NCBI GenBank assembly: GCA_903908555.1
Contig: CAIVSG010000143.1
Coordinates: 1 to 49,858 of the forward strand
DNA: 49,858 bases
Direction: 5' to 3'
Origin: an uncultured Chlorobiaceae bacterium
GTDB taxonomy: Bacteria; Bacteroidota; Chlorobiia; Chlorobiales; Chlorobiaceae
Position 1 is the first letter of the stretch, and every line of letters begins with the position of its first letter. The position numbers and the translations under genes were made by a program. This document shows, in pieces, positions 41,364-49,858 of this stretch. The notes beneath the pieces were generated by a model, which was not told the origin of the DNA, did no database searches, and worked only from the letters and a program-made list of their open reading frames with translations.

Positions 41364-42275
41364 TTATAGGATCTCTGTCCGTTTCCAGCGGTTGTGGAGC
41401 CAGAGCCACTCTTCTGGGTAGCGGTAGATGTAGCGTTCCATTGTTTTGGTGTACCGGCGGGTAAGTTCTTCGGCGTCTGTTTTGGAGGTGCCGAGTCCGG
41501 TAAGATCAATTTCCTCTATGTCAATCCTGTATCGCCCTCCTGCTGATCGTTGGCACATAGCTACAAAGAGTGGAACTCCGGCTTTCAGGGCCAGATAGGC
41601 AGGACCAAGAAACACCGTTGTCCGGCGTCCGAGAAATTCAGTAAAGAATGAACCTCCGGAATCGGACTGATCGCCAAGAAGCGTTAATAACTCACCATTT
41701 TTGAGTGCTCTGAGCCCCTCTCGAAGTGCTTTCCAGTCATAGACAATCCTGTTGCCGCGCATCGTCCGCCAAGCATTGATCTGCTTATCGACAGCATGGT
41801 TTTTTAATGGCTTAACCACAACAGTTAGTGCTCCTAGCAGTAGTCCACTGCAATAAGCGAGCAGCTCCCAGTTACCGTAATGTGCAGAAACCAGAACCCC
41901 TCCCTTTTGCTGGTCAACAATTTTGACATAAAGTGAACGGGCGGCTTCTACATCGATCAACTGGGCGGCATCTTCTCTGGTTTTGATCATGGGAAGACGA
42001 AGCACTTCGATCATATTCTCAGCCTGATTGCGGTATATCTGATGGGCAATACCATCGATTTCAGCTTGTGTTTTTTCAGGAAAAGTGAGCGCCAGATTCT
42101 TTTCAACCAGAGGCCGCCTTGTTTTAAGGATCTTGTAGACAAAATCCCCTATCCAATAAGCTATTGTGGTTGAATGCTTGCGGCTTATGCTCCGGACAAG
42201 TACACCGAGCATTTTGATAAGGCGGTAAAGCGCCTTATCTGCTAAATTATCACCATCTTCCCAGCTACGCGTCAT
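41364..42275 (-). CDS. Lipid A acyltransferase, LpxL/HtrB family
   Basis: A 303-aa inner-membrane acyltransferase. The catalytic motif SAHYGNWELLAY (about residues 129-140) gives His-x4-Glu of the LpxL/LpxM family. It is followed by TVVVKPLKNHAVDKQIN, LLTLLGDQSDSGGSFFTEFLGR and a GPAYLALKAGVPLF segment. The C-terminus has the usual RYPEEWLWLHNRWK. It adds a secondary acyl chain to lipid A. LpxL or LpxM cannot be distinguished. It lies divergently next to rfaE2, another LPS gene, with 129 bp between them for promoters. Confidence 0.92.
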   Translation of the reverse strand: MTRSWEDGDNLADKALYRLIKMLGVLVRSISRKHSTTIAYWIGDFVYKILKTRRPLVEKNLALTFPEKTQAEIDGIAHQIYRNQAENMIEVLRLPMIKTREDAAQLIDVEAARSLYVKIVDQQKGGVLVSAHYGNWELLAYCSGLLLGALTVVVKPLKNHAVDKQINAWRTMRGNRIVYDWKALREGLRALKNGELLTLLGDQSDSGGSFFTEFLGRRTTVFLGPAYLALKAGVPLFVAMCQRSAGGRYRIDIEEIDLTGLGTSKTDAEELTRRYTKTMERYIYRYPEEWLWLHNRWKRTEIL

Positions 42276-42404
42276 AGCAGTTACCTCTATTTTACCATGC
42301 GGACAATCGATGAGTATACGCTAAATTGAAAAAACTATGTGAACTATTTTTTTATCCAGCTGAGGGCTAATCCCGTTCAGTAAGATACTATCTGATAATG
42401 ACAA

Positions 42405-42920
42405 ATGGCTGGTTTCAATAAGCTGTTGAGCTCTGGTGAGGCTCTGGAAAAAGTACAGGCATGGCAGGCATCGGGCAAAAAAGTTGTGTTTTCAAACGGC
42501 TGTTTCGATATTCTGCATGCGGGGCACGTTGAGTATCTGGCAGCTGCAAGAGAGCTGGGAGACGCACTTATTATCGGCCTGAACAGTGATGCTTCGGTTC
42601 GCCGGCTCAAGGGGCCGAATCGTCCCGTTTGCTGTGAAGAGGATCGTGCGGCGGTACTCTCGGCGTTGCAAGTTGTCGATGGCGTCACCCTTTTTAACGA
42701 AGATACACCCGAAGAACTGATCGGCACTCTCTTGCCGGACATTCTTGTCAAGGGATCGGACTGGGCAGTCGAGCAGATTGCCGGTGCTCGGGCGGTTATT
42801 GAGCATGGCGGCTCTGTGTTGACACTCGCTTTGCTGGAAGGCCGTTCAACAACCGGCATCATCGAAAAAATCATGCAGCTTCATACTCACAATAAATCAA
42901 TAGGCAGTGGACAGGATTAA
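42405..42920 (+). CDS. rfaE2: D-glycero-beta-D-manno-heptose 1-phosphate adenylyltransferase
   Basis: A 171-aa nucleotidyltransferase equal to the C-terminal half of HldE. The ATP site is VVFSNGCFDILHAGHVEYL (HxGH, about residues 27-45), followed by IIGLNSDASVRRLKGPNRPV, DGVTLFNEDTPEELIG and PDILVKGSDW. The C-terminal LEGRSTTGIIEKI supplies the ISTTxI-like signature. It makes ADP-heptose for LPS core, consistent with the GT9 heptosyltransferase-like enzyme at 2058-3137. The kinase half is absent and must be encoded elsewhere. The stop overlaps the tamB start by 14 nt. Confidence 0.93.
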   Translation: MAGFNKLLSSGEALEKVQAWQASGKKVVFSNGCFDILHAGHVEYLAAARELGDALIIGLNSDASVRRLKGPNRPVCCEEDRAAVLSALQVVDGVTLFNEDTPEELIGTLLPDILVKGSDWAVEQIAGARAVIEHGGSVLTLALLEGRSTTGIIEKIMQLHTHNKSIGSGQD

Positions 42921-45900
42921 ACGCCATATCCTCAAAGTCCTGGTAGCATGCTCTGCCGTTTTGCTTCTGTTGTCGCTCACAGCCTTGATTGTTTTGAACA
43001 GCGGAGTGCTTGATCGAATGGCAAAAGATCGGGCTGTTGCGCTTTTTAACGAAAAGCTGTTCGGTCGTCTTGAACTGCAGGAGCTTCATCTTCAGTTTCC
43101 GAACAAGGTCACGCTCGTCAATCCGCGTATATACGGACCCGGGGAGAGAATACCAGCACTCCAGGCCAGCACCGTTTCCCTGAAATTCAACTTTCTCACC
43201 CTCCTTCAGCCTGAAATAAAAAGGATCTATCTGCGCCTTCTTACGGCCGATTCTCTCAATGCAAGGATTGTGACCGGGAAAAACGGCAAGCTCAATCTTG
43301 AGCTCGCTTTCAAGTCGCGCGACCCTGATACGACAAAAACTCATCTGGAACATTTTTTCTGCAAAACAATCAGGATTAAGAACAGCCGCCTTTCTTACGA
43401 CAGAACCATCAGCAATCCTGGCACTCTGCCGGTCACGGTGAACAACATCAATGGTGAGCTCTCCAAATTCACCGTCAAGAATAAACTGTTTAGTGGAACT
43501 CTTGACAAATTACAGCTCAACATTCCCGGCTCTCAATTCGCTTTACGGCAGAGTTCAGGCCGGTTTCTCTTTTCTGAAACCCGCTCTGAAATCCTTGCCT
43601 TGAAAGCGGTGAGCAATAAAAGCAACGCGGAGCTTTCTCTGACAATCGACCATTTCAACATTTTCGCACCCAGTCAACTCCAAAAACAGCTTGCCCTCGG
43701 TCGATCATTTCTGACGATCGAGAAACTTGCCCTTCATAGCGATGACCTCAAAATATTGTCGCCGACCGTTGCTCTACCGCCTGGCCTCTATACTCTTAAA
43801 GGCAACGCAAGAGGAAAAAAAGACAACATCGAGATTCTTGACGGTCAGCTGACTCACCTCAAAAGCAAATTAGCAATAAAGGGTGAACTGCTTAATCTGA
43901 ACAACGGAAAAGCCTTTGCCTACCGCCTTACATGCGACAGTTCAAGAATTGCCGCACCATTTATTGAGTCACTCCTGAAAGAGAGTTCCTACAGGGATAT
44001 CGGCAGTAAAGTCGGCACAATTACCTTTGTTGGCCATGCACAGGGAAGCCTGAGCGCCATAAAAACAGATTTCAAGACGCTCTCGACTCTAGGTGAAGCG
44101 TCACTGAATGCGGAAGTTTCAAGGAAAAACCCGGAACAGCTTTCTTCGAAAGGCACTTTTGTCCTGAAAGGCTTTAAACCCCACAAACTCCTGTCATCGA
44201 ACAATACTGAAAATACTCTGGTGAACGCTTCCGGCAGTTTTGAAGGGCGAGCCGACAATAAAAAAGTCAACCAGCTTACCCTGGATATGAAGCTTGCCAA
44301 TTCATTGTGGCGAAAGCAACAGGTCAACGAGGGCACGCTCGGCATCAAGTATGACAAAGCCGTGCTGAACAGCAGCATCTCTTTGAAGAATAAACTGACA
44401 ACCTTTGCGCTTGATGGAGCTATCGACTTTAACGATAAAACTCCCCGCTACCACGCATCAGGTAAAACCGGAGGACTTGATCTTTCGGCAATACTCCGTT
44501 CAACTGCCTTTAAAACTAATTTGAACGGAGCATTCTCGGTTCAAGGATCCGGATTTGATCCAAAAAATCTGAATATCGCGGCTGTCATGCTGTTTTCCCC
44601 CTCCTCTATTGATGCCTTCCAACTTAAAGATCGCTCAAAAGCAGCTTTCGAAATAACCCAGTCATCCGGATATACTCGAACAAGCATCAGCAGCGATTTT
44701 ATTGATCTTCTGGTTGATGGAGACGGTTCGCTTGAAGAACTGATTGCTCTCGGCAGGCTTGCAGGATCAGGTATAGCAAGGGAGATAGCGGCCCAGAATA
44801 TCTGGCAGACAACACTACCGGCTAAGGCGCCTGCATCGAATTCATCTAAAAAACCGTTCACCGTCAATTACCGCATTACGGTAAAAGATATCGCTCCTTT
44901 AGCGATGCTCTTTCCCCTTCATGGCCTGACCCTTCAGGGCAGCGCTGAAGGACGGGCCATATACAGTAAAGGAGAGTGTTCAATCACATCGTCAATCAAT
45001 CTTGACCGGTTGCAGCCACGTAATGATCTCCTTTTTGAAAATCTCTCCATCAAAGCTGACGTGGATTGCAGCGGCAGCGGAACACAAAAAGCATCTATCA
45101 ACGGCAAAGCTTCAGCTATAACTCTGGCCCGGAATAAAACCGGAACGGCACTCTTTTCGGGACTCTATACACCGTCACATTTTGACGGCACCCTCGACCT
45201 TGTTCTGCCTGATCCCACTGAAAACTTTTCAACAAAATTTTTGGCGACAAGGGATGGAGGCAGCTATAACCTGCTGTTTAACCACCTCTTGATACAAGAT
45301 GCTTCAGGTGTGTGGAAAACAGCCGGAAACACCCGGGTCATGCTCTCGAGAACATCTGCGAGGTTTAACCGTTTCACGATAACGAAGGGTTCACAACAGG
45401 CTGTTCTGGACGGCGAACTCAGCAATTCGATGCCTGGGAGTTTTCAATGTGCGTTATCAAATATTCAGCTTGCTGAGCTGAAGCGCTTTTCAATGAATAG
45501 CTCTCTTGATAAGCTTTCCGGTACACTCAATGCCTCGCTTGCCCTCAGCGGTAACCCCGACGCAAAAACGACAAGCATCAAAATATCCGGGAAAGATATT
45601 CGTTATGATAAATTTGAGATAGGCTCCCTGCAGTGGAATGCGGTCCACAGCGGGCATTTGCTTCGTTTTGACATGCGAAGCAGTGCTCCATCAATGAACA
45701 CTATCGAGGGAAAAGGAACAATTCCTCTAGTGCTCAACGTCTATCCCTTTCAGCTAAAAATTGCAGAACCGGAGGCTATCAGCATATCACTGAAGTCGGA
45801 TAATCTTTCCGCCGGGTCTCTGGCATACCTGCTGCCAGTTATTGAATCAGCTGAGGGAGTTATACCGACTACCCTCAAAATTGAGGGGAGAACACCGAAA

Positions 45901-47415
45901 CCCGATGTTTATCTGACCACCAACCTGCGTGATACGAAAATCAAGCTGGAACCGACACAGGTCTCCTACTCGCTCAACGGAGTGATCTATGTAACCCCGA
46001 ATAATATCGAACTGCGCAATATAGCAGTCAATGATAACCTGAGTGGAACGGGAAAAATAAACGGTGTCGTAAAACTCAACAAACTGCAGCTGACAGGGCT
46101 GGATCTCGGCGGCAGATTGAACAATCTTCTTCTGTTCAATAAAAAGGACCGAGAGGATGAAACCTCATTCGGGACTATTACCGGCACAACCAATAACATC
46201 AGAATTCTCGGTACAATGTCAGAACCAATTGCTGAGGGAGAACTGAGAATCAATGCCGCGGACTACTCGCTTTACCGGACAGGATCCAATGAGAATGCAA
46301 AGTATATCGGCATTAACAAATTTATCTCATTTGCGCCACGATACCCCTCGCGGAATACGCCAGCTCTTGAAGCCTTACATAAGCCCGCAAAACAAAATGA
46401 GTTTTACCACTCGCTGATCGATATCCTGCAGATAAAAAATCTAAGGCTAACCAGCACTGAGCCGCTGAAGTACACCGTGATTTTTGACCGCATCAGAGGT
46501 GAAAAGCTTGAAACCTCAATTAACAATCTCTCCTTGATTATCAACAAAAGCGATCAGCAGTATCGGTTGTTCGGATCAGTGAATGTCGTTAGCGGCAAAT
46601 ACAAATTTTCCAACACGAACTTTGACCTGCAGGAAGGCGGAAAAATTACCTGGAACAATGTTGATATCCGAAGTGCGGTCATGGATAATCTCTATGGAAG
46701 CAAGTACGTAAGCGCAACAAACCAGCAGACCAGTGAGAAGGATAATGTAAAACTGCTGCTTGCCATTACCGGCACACTGAATGAACCGCTGGTCACCATG
46801 GGATATTATCTCAATGAACAGTCTCAGCCCTATGCATCCTCAAATCTGATCGGTGGAAAATCAAGCCAGATAGACCCCAATGCGGAACTGAACGTCATTT
46901 CCATGCTGCTTTCCAAACAGTGGTACGCGCGGCCGGGAAGCAGCGCACAAGCTTCCAATATTGCAGTTACAAGCGTAGGAATGTCCGCCGGGTCCGGCCT
47001 TCTCTCTTCCCAGTTTTCGAAGGTCATTCAGGATATTGCCGGTCTTGAAAGTTTCAATGTCAACGTAGGAATGGATAAACGCGGAGCACTCAGCGGACTC
47101 GACCTTTATGTCGCACTCAGTGTCCCGGGTACTGACGGAAAAGTACGATTTATCGGCTCTGGAAGCGCACCCACCCTCAAGGATTCACCCCTTGCCAACT
47201 ATTATGGCACCGAACAGAAAGTGGAATACCGGATTACTCCAAAAATCTCTCTCGAAACGTACCGTTCTTATGGACTGAACGCCAATGGAACCTCCAGCTC
47301 CAATTTGCAGGCACCTTCGGAAATATGGGGCGCCAGCATCTCCTATAAGGAGCGTTTCCAGACTTGGGAGCAGTTCTGGAAACGTCTTGTTCCCTCATCT
47401 GACAAAAATAAATAA
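42907..47415 (+). CDS. tamB: TamB/AsmA-like envelope assembly protein (DUF490)
   Basis: A 1502-aa protein anchored by an N-terminal helix (about residues 10-31, VLVACSAVLLLLSLTALIVL). The bulk (about 35-1150) consists of repeated beta strands of AsmA/TamB type (LELQELHLQFPNKVTLVNP; repeated ...GKLNLELAF...). The C-terminal DUF490/TamB domain (about 1190-1450) has RLFGSVNVVSGKYKFSNTNF, NNVDIRSAVMDNLYG, LAITGTLNEPLVTMGY and ASNLIGGKSS. Such proteins form lipid- or protein-carrying beta-taco bridges between membranes. GTG 42907 overlaps rfaE2, pointing to coupled translation. No BamA-like TamA gene is seen in the window. Confidence 0.9.
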   Translation: MDRIKRHILKVLVACSAVLLLLSLTALIVLNSGVLDRMAKDRAVALFNEKLFGRLELQELHLQFPNKVTLVNPRIYGPGERIPALQASTVSLKFNFLTLLQPEIKRIYLRLLTADSLNARIVTGKNGKLNLELAFKSRDPDTTKTHLEHFFCKTIRIKNSRLSYDRTISNPGTLPVTVNNINGELSKFTVKNKLFSGTLDKLQLNIPGSQFALRQSSGRFLFSETRSEILALKAVSNKSNAELSLTIDHFNIFAPSQLQKQLALGRSFLTIEKLALHSDDLKILSPTVALPPGLYTLKGNARGKKDNIEILDGQLTHLKSKLAIKGELLNLNNGKAFAYRLTCDSSRIAAPFIESLLKESSYRDIGSKVGTITFVGHAQGSLSAIKTDFKTLSTLGEASLNAEVSRKNPEQLSSKGTFVLKGFKPHKLLSSNNTENTLVNASGSFEGRADNKKVNQLTLDMKLANSLWRKQQVNEGTLGIKYDKAVLNSSISLKNKLTTFALDGAIDFNDKTPRYHASGKTGGLDLSAILRSTAFKTNLNGAFSVQGSGFDPKNLNIAAVMLFSPSSIDAFQLKDRSKAAFEITQSSGYTRTSISSDFIDLLVDGDGSLEELIALGRLAGSGIAREIAAQNIWQTTLPAKAPASNSSKKPFTVNYRITVKDIAPLAMLFPLHGLTLQGSAEGRAIYSKGECSITSSINLDRLQPRNDLLFENLSIKADVDCSGSGTQKASINGKASAITLARNKTGTALFSGLYTPSHFDGTLDLVLPDPTENFSTKFLATRDGGSYNLLFNHLLIQDASGVWKTAGNTRVMLSRTSARFNRFTITKGSQQAVLDGELSNSMPGSFQCALSNIQLAELKRFSMNSSLDKLSGTLNASLALSGNPDAKTTSIKISGKDIRYDKFEIGSLQWNAVHSGHLLRFDMRSSAPSMNTIEGKGTIPLVLNVYPFQLKIAEPEAISISLKSDNLSAGSLAYLLPVIESAEGVIPTTLKIEGRTPKPDVYLTTNLRDTKIKLEPTQVSYSLNGVIYVTPNNIELRNIAVNDNLSGTGKINGVVKLNKLQLTGLDLGGRLNNLLLFNKKDREDETSFGTITGTTNNIRILGTMSEPIAEGELRINAADYSLYRTGSNENAKYIGINKFISFAPRYPSRNTPALEALHKPAKQNEFYHSLIDILQIKNLRLTSTEPLKYTVIFDRIRGEKLETSINNLSLIINKSDQQYRLFGSVNVVSGKYKFSNTNFDLQEGGKITWNNVDIRSAVMDNLYGSKYVSATNQQTSEKDNVKLLLAITGTLNEPLVTMGYYLNEQSQPYASSNLIGGKSSQIDPNAELNVISMLLSKQWYARPGSSAQASNIAVTSVGMSAGSGLLSSQFSKVIQDIAGLESFNVNVGMDKRGALSGLDLYVALSVPGTDGKVRFIGSGSAPTLKDSPLANYYGTEQKVEYRITPKISLETYRSYGLNANGTSSSNLQAPSEIWGASISYKERFQTWEQFWKRLVPSSDKNK

Positions 47416-47485
47416 GTCGGGCTGTTTTTGTAAATTGATTAGAGAGCCATTGCAGCATTAAACCATACAAAACCAGGGTAACGTC

Positions 47486-48703
47486 TTGAGAGGTAAAAAT
47501 ATAATCATCGGCATTACGGGCGGAATTGCGGCCTATAAAACACCGCAGCTCGTCCGGTTGCTTAAAAAAAGCGGGGCGAATGTCCGCGTAGCCCTTACCG
47601 ATGGAGCTACCCGTTTTGTCAGTGAACTTGCCCTCGCAACAGTTTCTGAAGAACGGGTATACCGTTCCATATTTCCTCCTGCAGATACCTCGGGTACCGA
47701 CTATACCCGCCACATCTCTCTTGGTGAATGGGCCGATGCTTTTGTCATTGCTCCGGCTACAGCCAACACCCTTGCCAAACTCAGTGCAGGCCTTTGTGAC
47801 GACATGCTTACCGCTCTGTTTCTCACGCTGCGACCTCTGAAACCTGTTCTGATTTTTCCAGCTATGGACGGTCAGATGTTTCTCTCTGCTTCCGTTCAGC
47901 GAAATATTGCAACTCTTGCCGCCCAGGGGTGCAGTGTCATAAACCCTCTTAGCGGTGAGCTCGCTTCCGGGCTCAGCGGGGTCGGCCGAATGCCGGAACC
48001 TGAGTCGATTGTTGCTTCTCTTCAAGAGGCACTTCGTTCTACTGCTGCCGACTCTCCCCTGTATGGCAAATCAGTTATTGTTACTGCAGGCCCTACACGC
48101 GAAAAAATTGATGGCGTGCGTTTCATCTCGAATTACTCGTCGGGAAAAATGGGATTTGCCATTGCCCGTGCAGCGGCAAAACGCGGAGCCCTGGTCACCC
48201 TCATTACGGGACCCGTTCATCTGGAGACACCTCCCGGAGTTATCCGGAAAGATGTTGAAAGCGCGCTGGAAATGCGAGATGCCGCCCTGTGCTGTTACAA
48301 GAGCTGCAACATCTTTGTTGGCGCTGCGGCGGTGTCCGATTATCGCCCTCTGGACCCTTTGGAAGGAAAAATGAAAAAGGAGAGCCCTGAAATTGAGCTT
48401 ACCCTTGTAAGAAATCCTGATATCATGGCCGAGTTTGGCCTGCAGAAAGCTCCTGGACAACTTGCTGTCGGCTTTGCGCTTGAAACACAAACAGGTCTCG
48501 ACAATGCCCGCAAAAAACTGAAAGCCAAAAACCTTGACCTTATTGCGTTCAATTTTTTTGATCGAAAAACCTCGGGCTTTGAAGTCGATACAAATATTCT
48601 TACCCTGATAGATAAAGAGGGTGTAACTACTGAGCTCCCGAAGCTTTCAAAGGATGCAGCCGCAGGAGAACTTCTTGACTGCATTGAGAAGCTTTGTGTT
48701 TAA
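47486..48703 (+). CDS. coaBC: Bifunctional phosphopantothenoylcysteine decarboxylase / phosphopantothenate-cysteine ligase
   Basis: A 405-aa CoaBC (Dfp) of usual length, performing two steps of coenzyme A synthesis. The CoaC half has GITGGIAAYKTPQLVRLLK, TRHISLGEWAD (catalytic His), APATANTLAKL, GLCDDML and PAMDGQM; the last motif has Asp where Escherichia coli has Asn (PxMN). The CoaB half has VTAGPTREKIDGVRFISNYS, SSGKMGFAIARAA, VGAAAVSDYRP, KMKKE and NPDIMAEFG. The start is TTG 47486, with AGGG about 9 nt upstream. It follows tamB by 70 bp. Confidence 0.95.
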   Translation: MRGKNIIIGITGGIAAYKTPQLVRLLKKSGANVRVALTDGATRFVSELALATVSEERVYRSIFPPADTSGTDYTRHISLGEWADAFVIAPATANTLAKLSAGLCDDMLTALFLTLRPLKPVLIFPAMDGQMFLSASVQRNIATLAAQGCSVINPLSGELASGLSGVGRMPEPESIVASLQEALRSTAADSPLYGKSVIVTAGPTREKIDGVRFISNYSSGKMGFAIARAAAKRGALVTLITGPVHLETPPGVIRKDVESALEMRDAALCCYKSCNIFVGAAAVSDYRPLDPLEGKMKKESPEIELTLVRNPDIMAEFGLQKAPGQLAVGFALETQTGLDNARKKLKAKNLDLIAFNFFDRKTSGFEVDTNILTLIDKEGVTTELPKLSKDAAAGELLDCIEKLCV

Positions 48704-48740
48704 ACACCGCCATTAACACGCTGAAGAACGAGTGATTGTC

Positions 48741-49379
48741 ATGCAAGGTATATTATTCGACAATGATGCAGAGTGTCCGCCACTCCCTGGACAGTCAGAA
48801 TCAACGACAAAAAAGCTGTCAAATCTGCTGAATAGTGCAAAAGAGTGTCGTAAATGCAGGCTTGCCGAAACGCGACTGAATTTTGTTTTTGGCGAAGGAA
48901 ATCCTTGTGCTGATCTTGTTGTTATCGGTGAGGCTCCAGGTGCAGATGAAGATGCTTCGGGCAGGCCTTTTGTAGGGCGGTCCGGCCAGTTGCTCGATAA
49001 AATCCTTCTCGCTGCAGGATTTCAGCGCGAAGAGGTATTCATTTGTAATATCCTGAAATGCCGGCCTCCCGGCAACCGCAACCCTCTCCGGGATGAAATC
49101 GAGTGCTGCATACCTTTGCTGCACAGCCAGTTGCAGATTGTGAACCCGAAAATTATCCTGGTGCTTGGAAAGGTTGCTGCCAATACACTGTTTGAAAACA
49201 ATCTCTCTTTAGGGTCTATGAGAGGGAAAGTCAAAAAATGGAAAGAGTATGATTGTTTTATTACCTATCATCCTGCGGCCCTGCTTCGTAACCCTAACTG
49301 GAAGCCAGGGTGCTGGGAAGATATTCAAAGTATGATGGGCCATTACAGCGAGATTGCAGGGCAGAAAAATGCTGAATAA
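48741..49379 (+). CDS. Family 4 uracil-DNA glycosylase (iron-sulfur type)
   Basis: A protein of about 212 aa. Cluster ligands are visible as ECRKC (about residues 36-40) and a second Cys pair within FICNILKCRPPGNRNP. The catalytic motif is VIGEAPGADEDASGRPFVGR (about 59-78), and the substrate-binding TYHPAALLRNPNWK is near the end. It removes uracil arising from cytosine deamination. ATG 48741 is used; GTG 48732 is in frame and would add three residues. The gene lies 37 bp after coaBC and just before dnaB, probably a run of co-directional housekeeping genes. Confidence 0.93.
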   Translation: MQGILFDNDAECPPLPGQSESTTKKLSNLLNSAKECRKCRLAETRLNFVFGEGNPCADLVVIGEAPGADEDASGRPFVGRSGQLLDKILLAAGFQREEVFICNILKCRPPGNRNPLRDEIECCIPLLHSQLQIVNPKIILVLGKVAANTLFENNLSLGSMRGKVKKWKEYDCFITYHPAALLRNPNWKPGCWEDIQSMMGHYSEIAGQKNAE

Positions 49380-49415
49380 ATGCCAGTGAATGATGGATTA
49401 AGCGATGAATAAGCG

Positions 49416-49858
49416 ATGATTAAAAAAGCAGTTGCTCAGATAGATTTTAACACGGATATCGATTTCAGCAAGGAAAGTCGCGTCCCTCCCTATTCAACTG
49501 ATATTGAGCAGGAGGTACTGGCCTGTATTCTCCTCGAAGACGACCCCATTGAACAGGTTATACAGATATTCGGTGATAACGGCGAGGAGGTGTTTTATGA
49601 GCGCCGCCACCAGATCATCTTCAAAGCAATGATGCAGCTTTACAATAAACGGCAGGCGATCGACATTATCACGGTCAGTGAAGAGCTGCTGAAAATGAAT
49701 GAGCTGGAGCCTGTTGGTGGAAGGCACTACCTGGCGGAACTTTCCGGGAAAGTTATCAGCGCGGCCAACATTGAGTACTATGCACGTCTGGCAAAAGAGA
49801 AGTTTCTCTACCGACGGATGATCTCGATATCGGCTAAGATCTCCGGTGCCGCCTACAG
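49416..49858 (+). CDS. dnaB: Replicative DNA helicase DnaB, N-terminal part (cut by window edge)
   Basis: 147 codons are present. The frame is open to the right edge and covers the DnaB N-terminal domain: RVPPYSTDIEQEVLACILLE (residues about 22-41), then FYERRHQIIFKAMMQLYNK, AIDIITVSEELLK, GGRHYLAELSGKVISAANIE and YYARLAKEKFLYRRMI. This domain packs into the hexamer collar and binds primase. The RecA-like ATPase domain lies beyond the window. ATG 49416 is chosen, since the conserved part starts about 20 residues later; the ribosome site is weak. Confidence 0.95.
   Translation, partial: MIKKAVAQIDFNTDIDFSKESRVPPYSTDIEQEVLACILLEDDPIEQVIQIFGDNGEEVFYERRHQIIFKAMMQLYNKRQAIDIITVSEELLKMNELEPVGGRHYLAELSGKVISAANIEYYARLAKEKFLYRRMISISAKISGAAY

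Noticed and set aside
42377..42874. 165-aa minus-strand frame over rfaE2
   Set aside because: Ser/Pro/Thr-rich antisense shadow; rfaE2 has all its catalytic motifs on the plus strand.
47234..48025. 263-aa minus-strand frame over the end of tamB and start of coaBC
   Set aside because: It spans two real genes and their spacer; composition is that of an antisense frame.

Overview
The window reads as the chromosome of a Gram-negative bacterium with LPS: it has a lipid A acyltransferase, a heptose-phosphate adenylyltransferase and TamB. The housekeeping block coaBC - family 4 uracil-DNA glycosylase - dnaB, the heptamer repeats and the type I secreted DUF4214/RTX proteins suggest a green sulfur bacterium (Chlorobium/Pelodictyon group, Chlorobiota). 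This placement is inferred from gene style, not from a database match. No rRNA, tRNA, CRISPR or complete insertion sequence was seen.

Layout. (1) 1-2060: the tail of an unknown gene, two toxin-antitoxin modules (ParD/ParE-like and a PIN-domain pair), and arrays of 7-bp repeats with a duplicated 52-bp repeat. (2) 2058-7116: sugar transferases (one GT9, three GT2) and one GT-B-like protein of unknown function. (3) 7280-15462, minus strand: a type I secretion operon (J-domain protein, unknown 160-aa protein, DUF6447-like small protein, two PrtD-type ABC half-transporters, HlyD-type adaptor, TolC-type channel). (4) 16024-25647: two DUF4214 proteins that are probable substrates of this secretion system (465 aa with two internal repeats; 1274 aa with RTX-like motifs), a fragment of a third, and three GT4 glycosyltransferases. 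(5) 26061-35873, plus strand: a WbdD-like methyltransferase, a 1759-aa protein made of several glycosyltransferase modules, and a Gtr-like trio (GtrB-like transferase, small SMR-like membrane protein, GT-C-like membrane protein). (6) 35970-39992: GDP-sugar genes gmd, fcl and a second gmd-like gene, interrupted by a brnTA module lying between two related heptamer-bounded elements. (7) 40086-42275, minus strand: an acyltransferase-3 protein and a lipid A acyltransferase. (8) 42405-49858: rfaE2, tamB, coaBC, uracil-DNA glycosylase and the 5' part of dnaB.

Working model (inference). Gmd and Fcl supply GDP-deoxyhexoses. The many GT2/GT4 enzymes and the methyltransferase build and cap a glycan, and the Gtr-like trio may add side residues. 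The type I system exports DUF4214 proteins that may carry or anchor this glycan. The two most unusual points are a fcl gene whose start and first 61 codons come from a heptamer-repeat element, and the close packing of a type I secretion operon, its DUF4214 substrates and a large glycosylation cluster.
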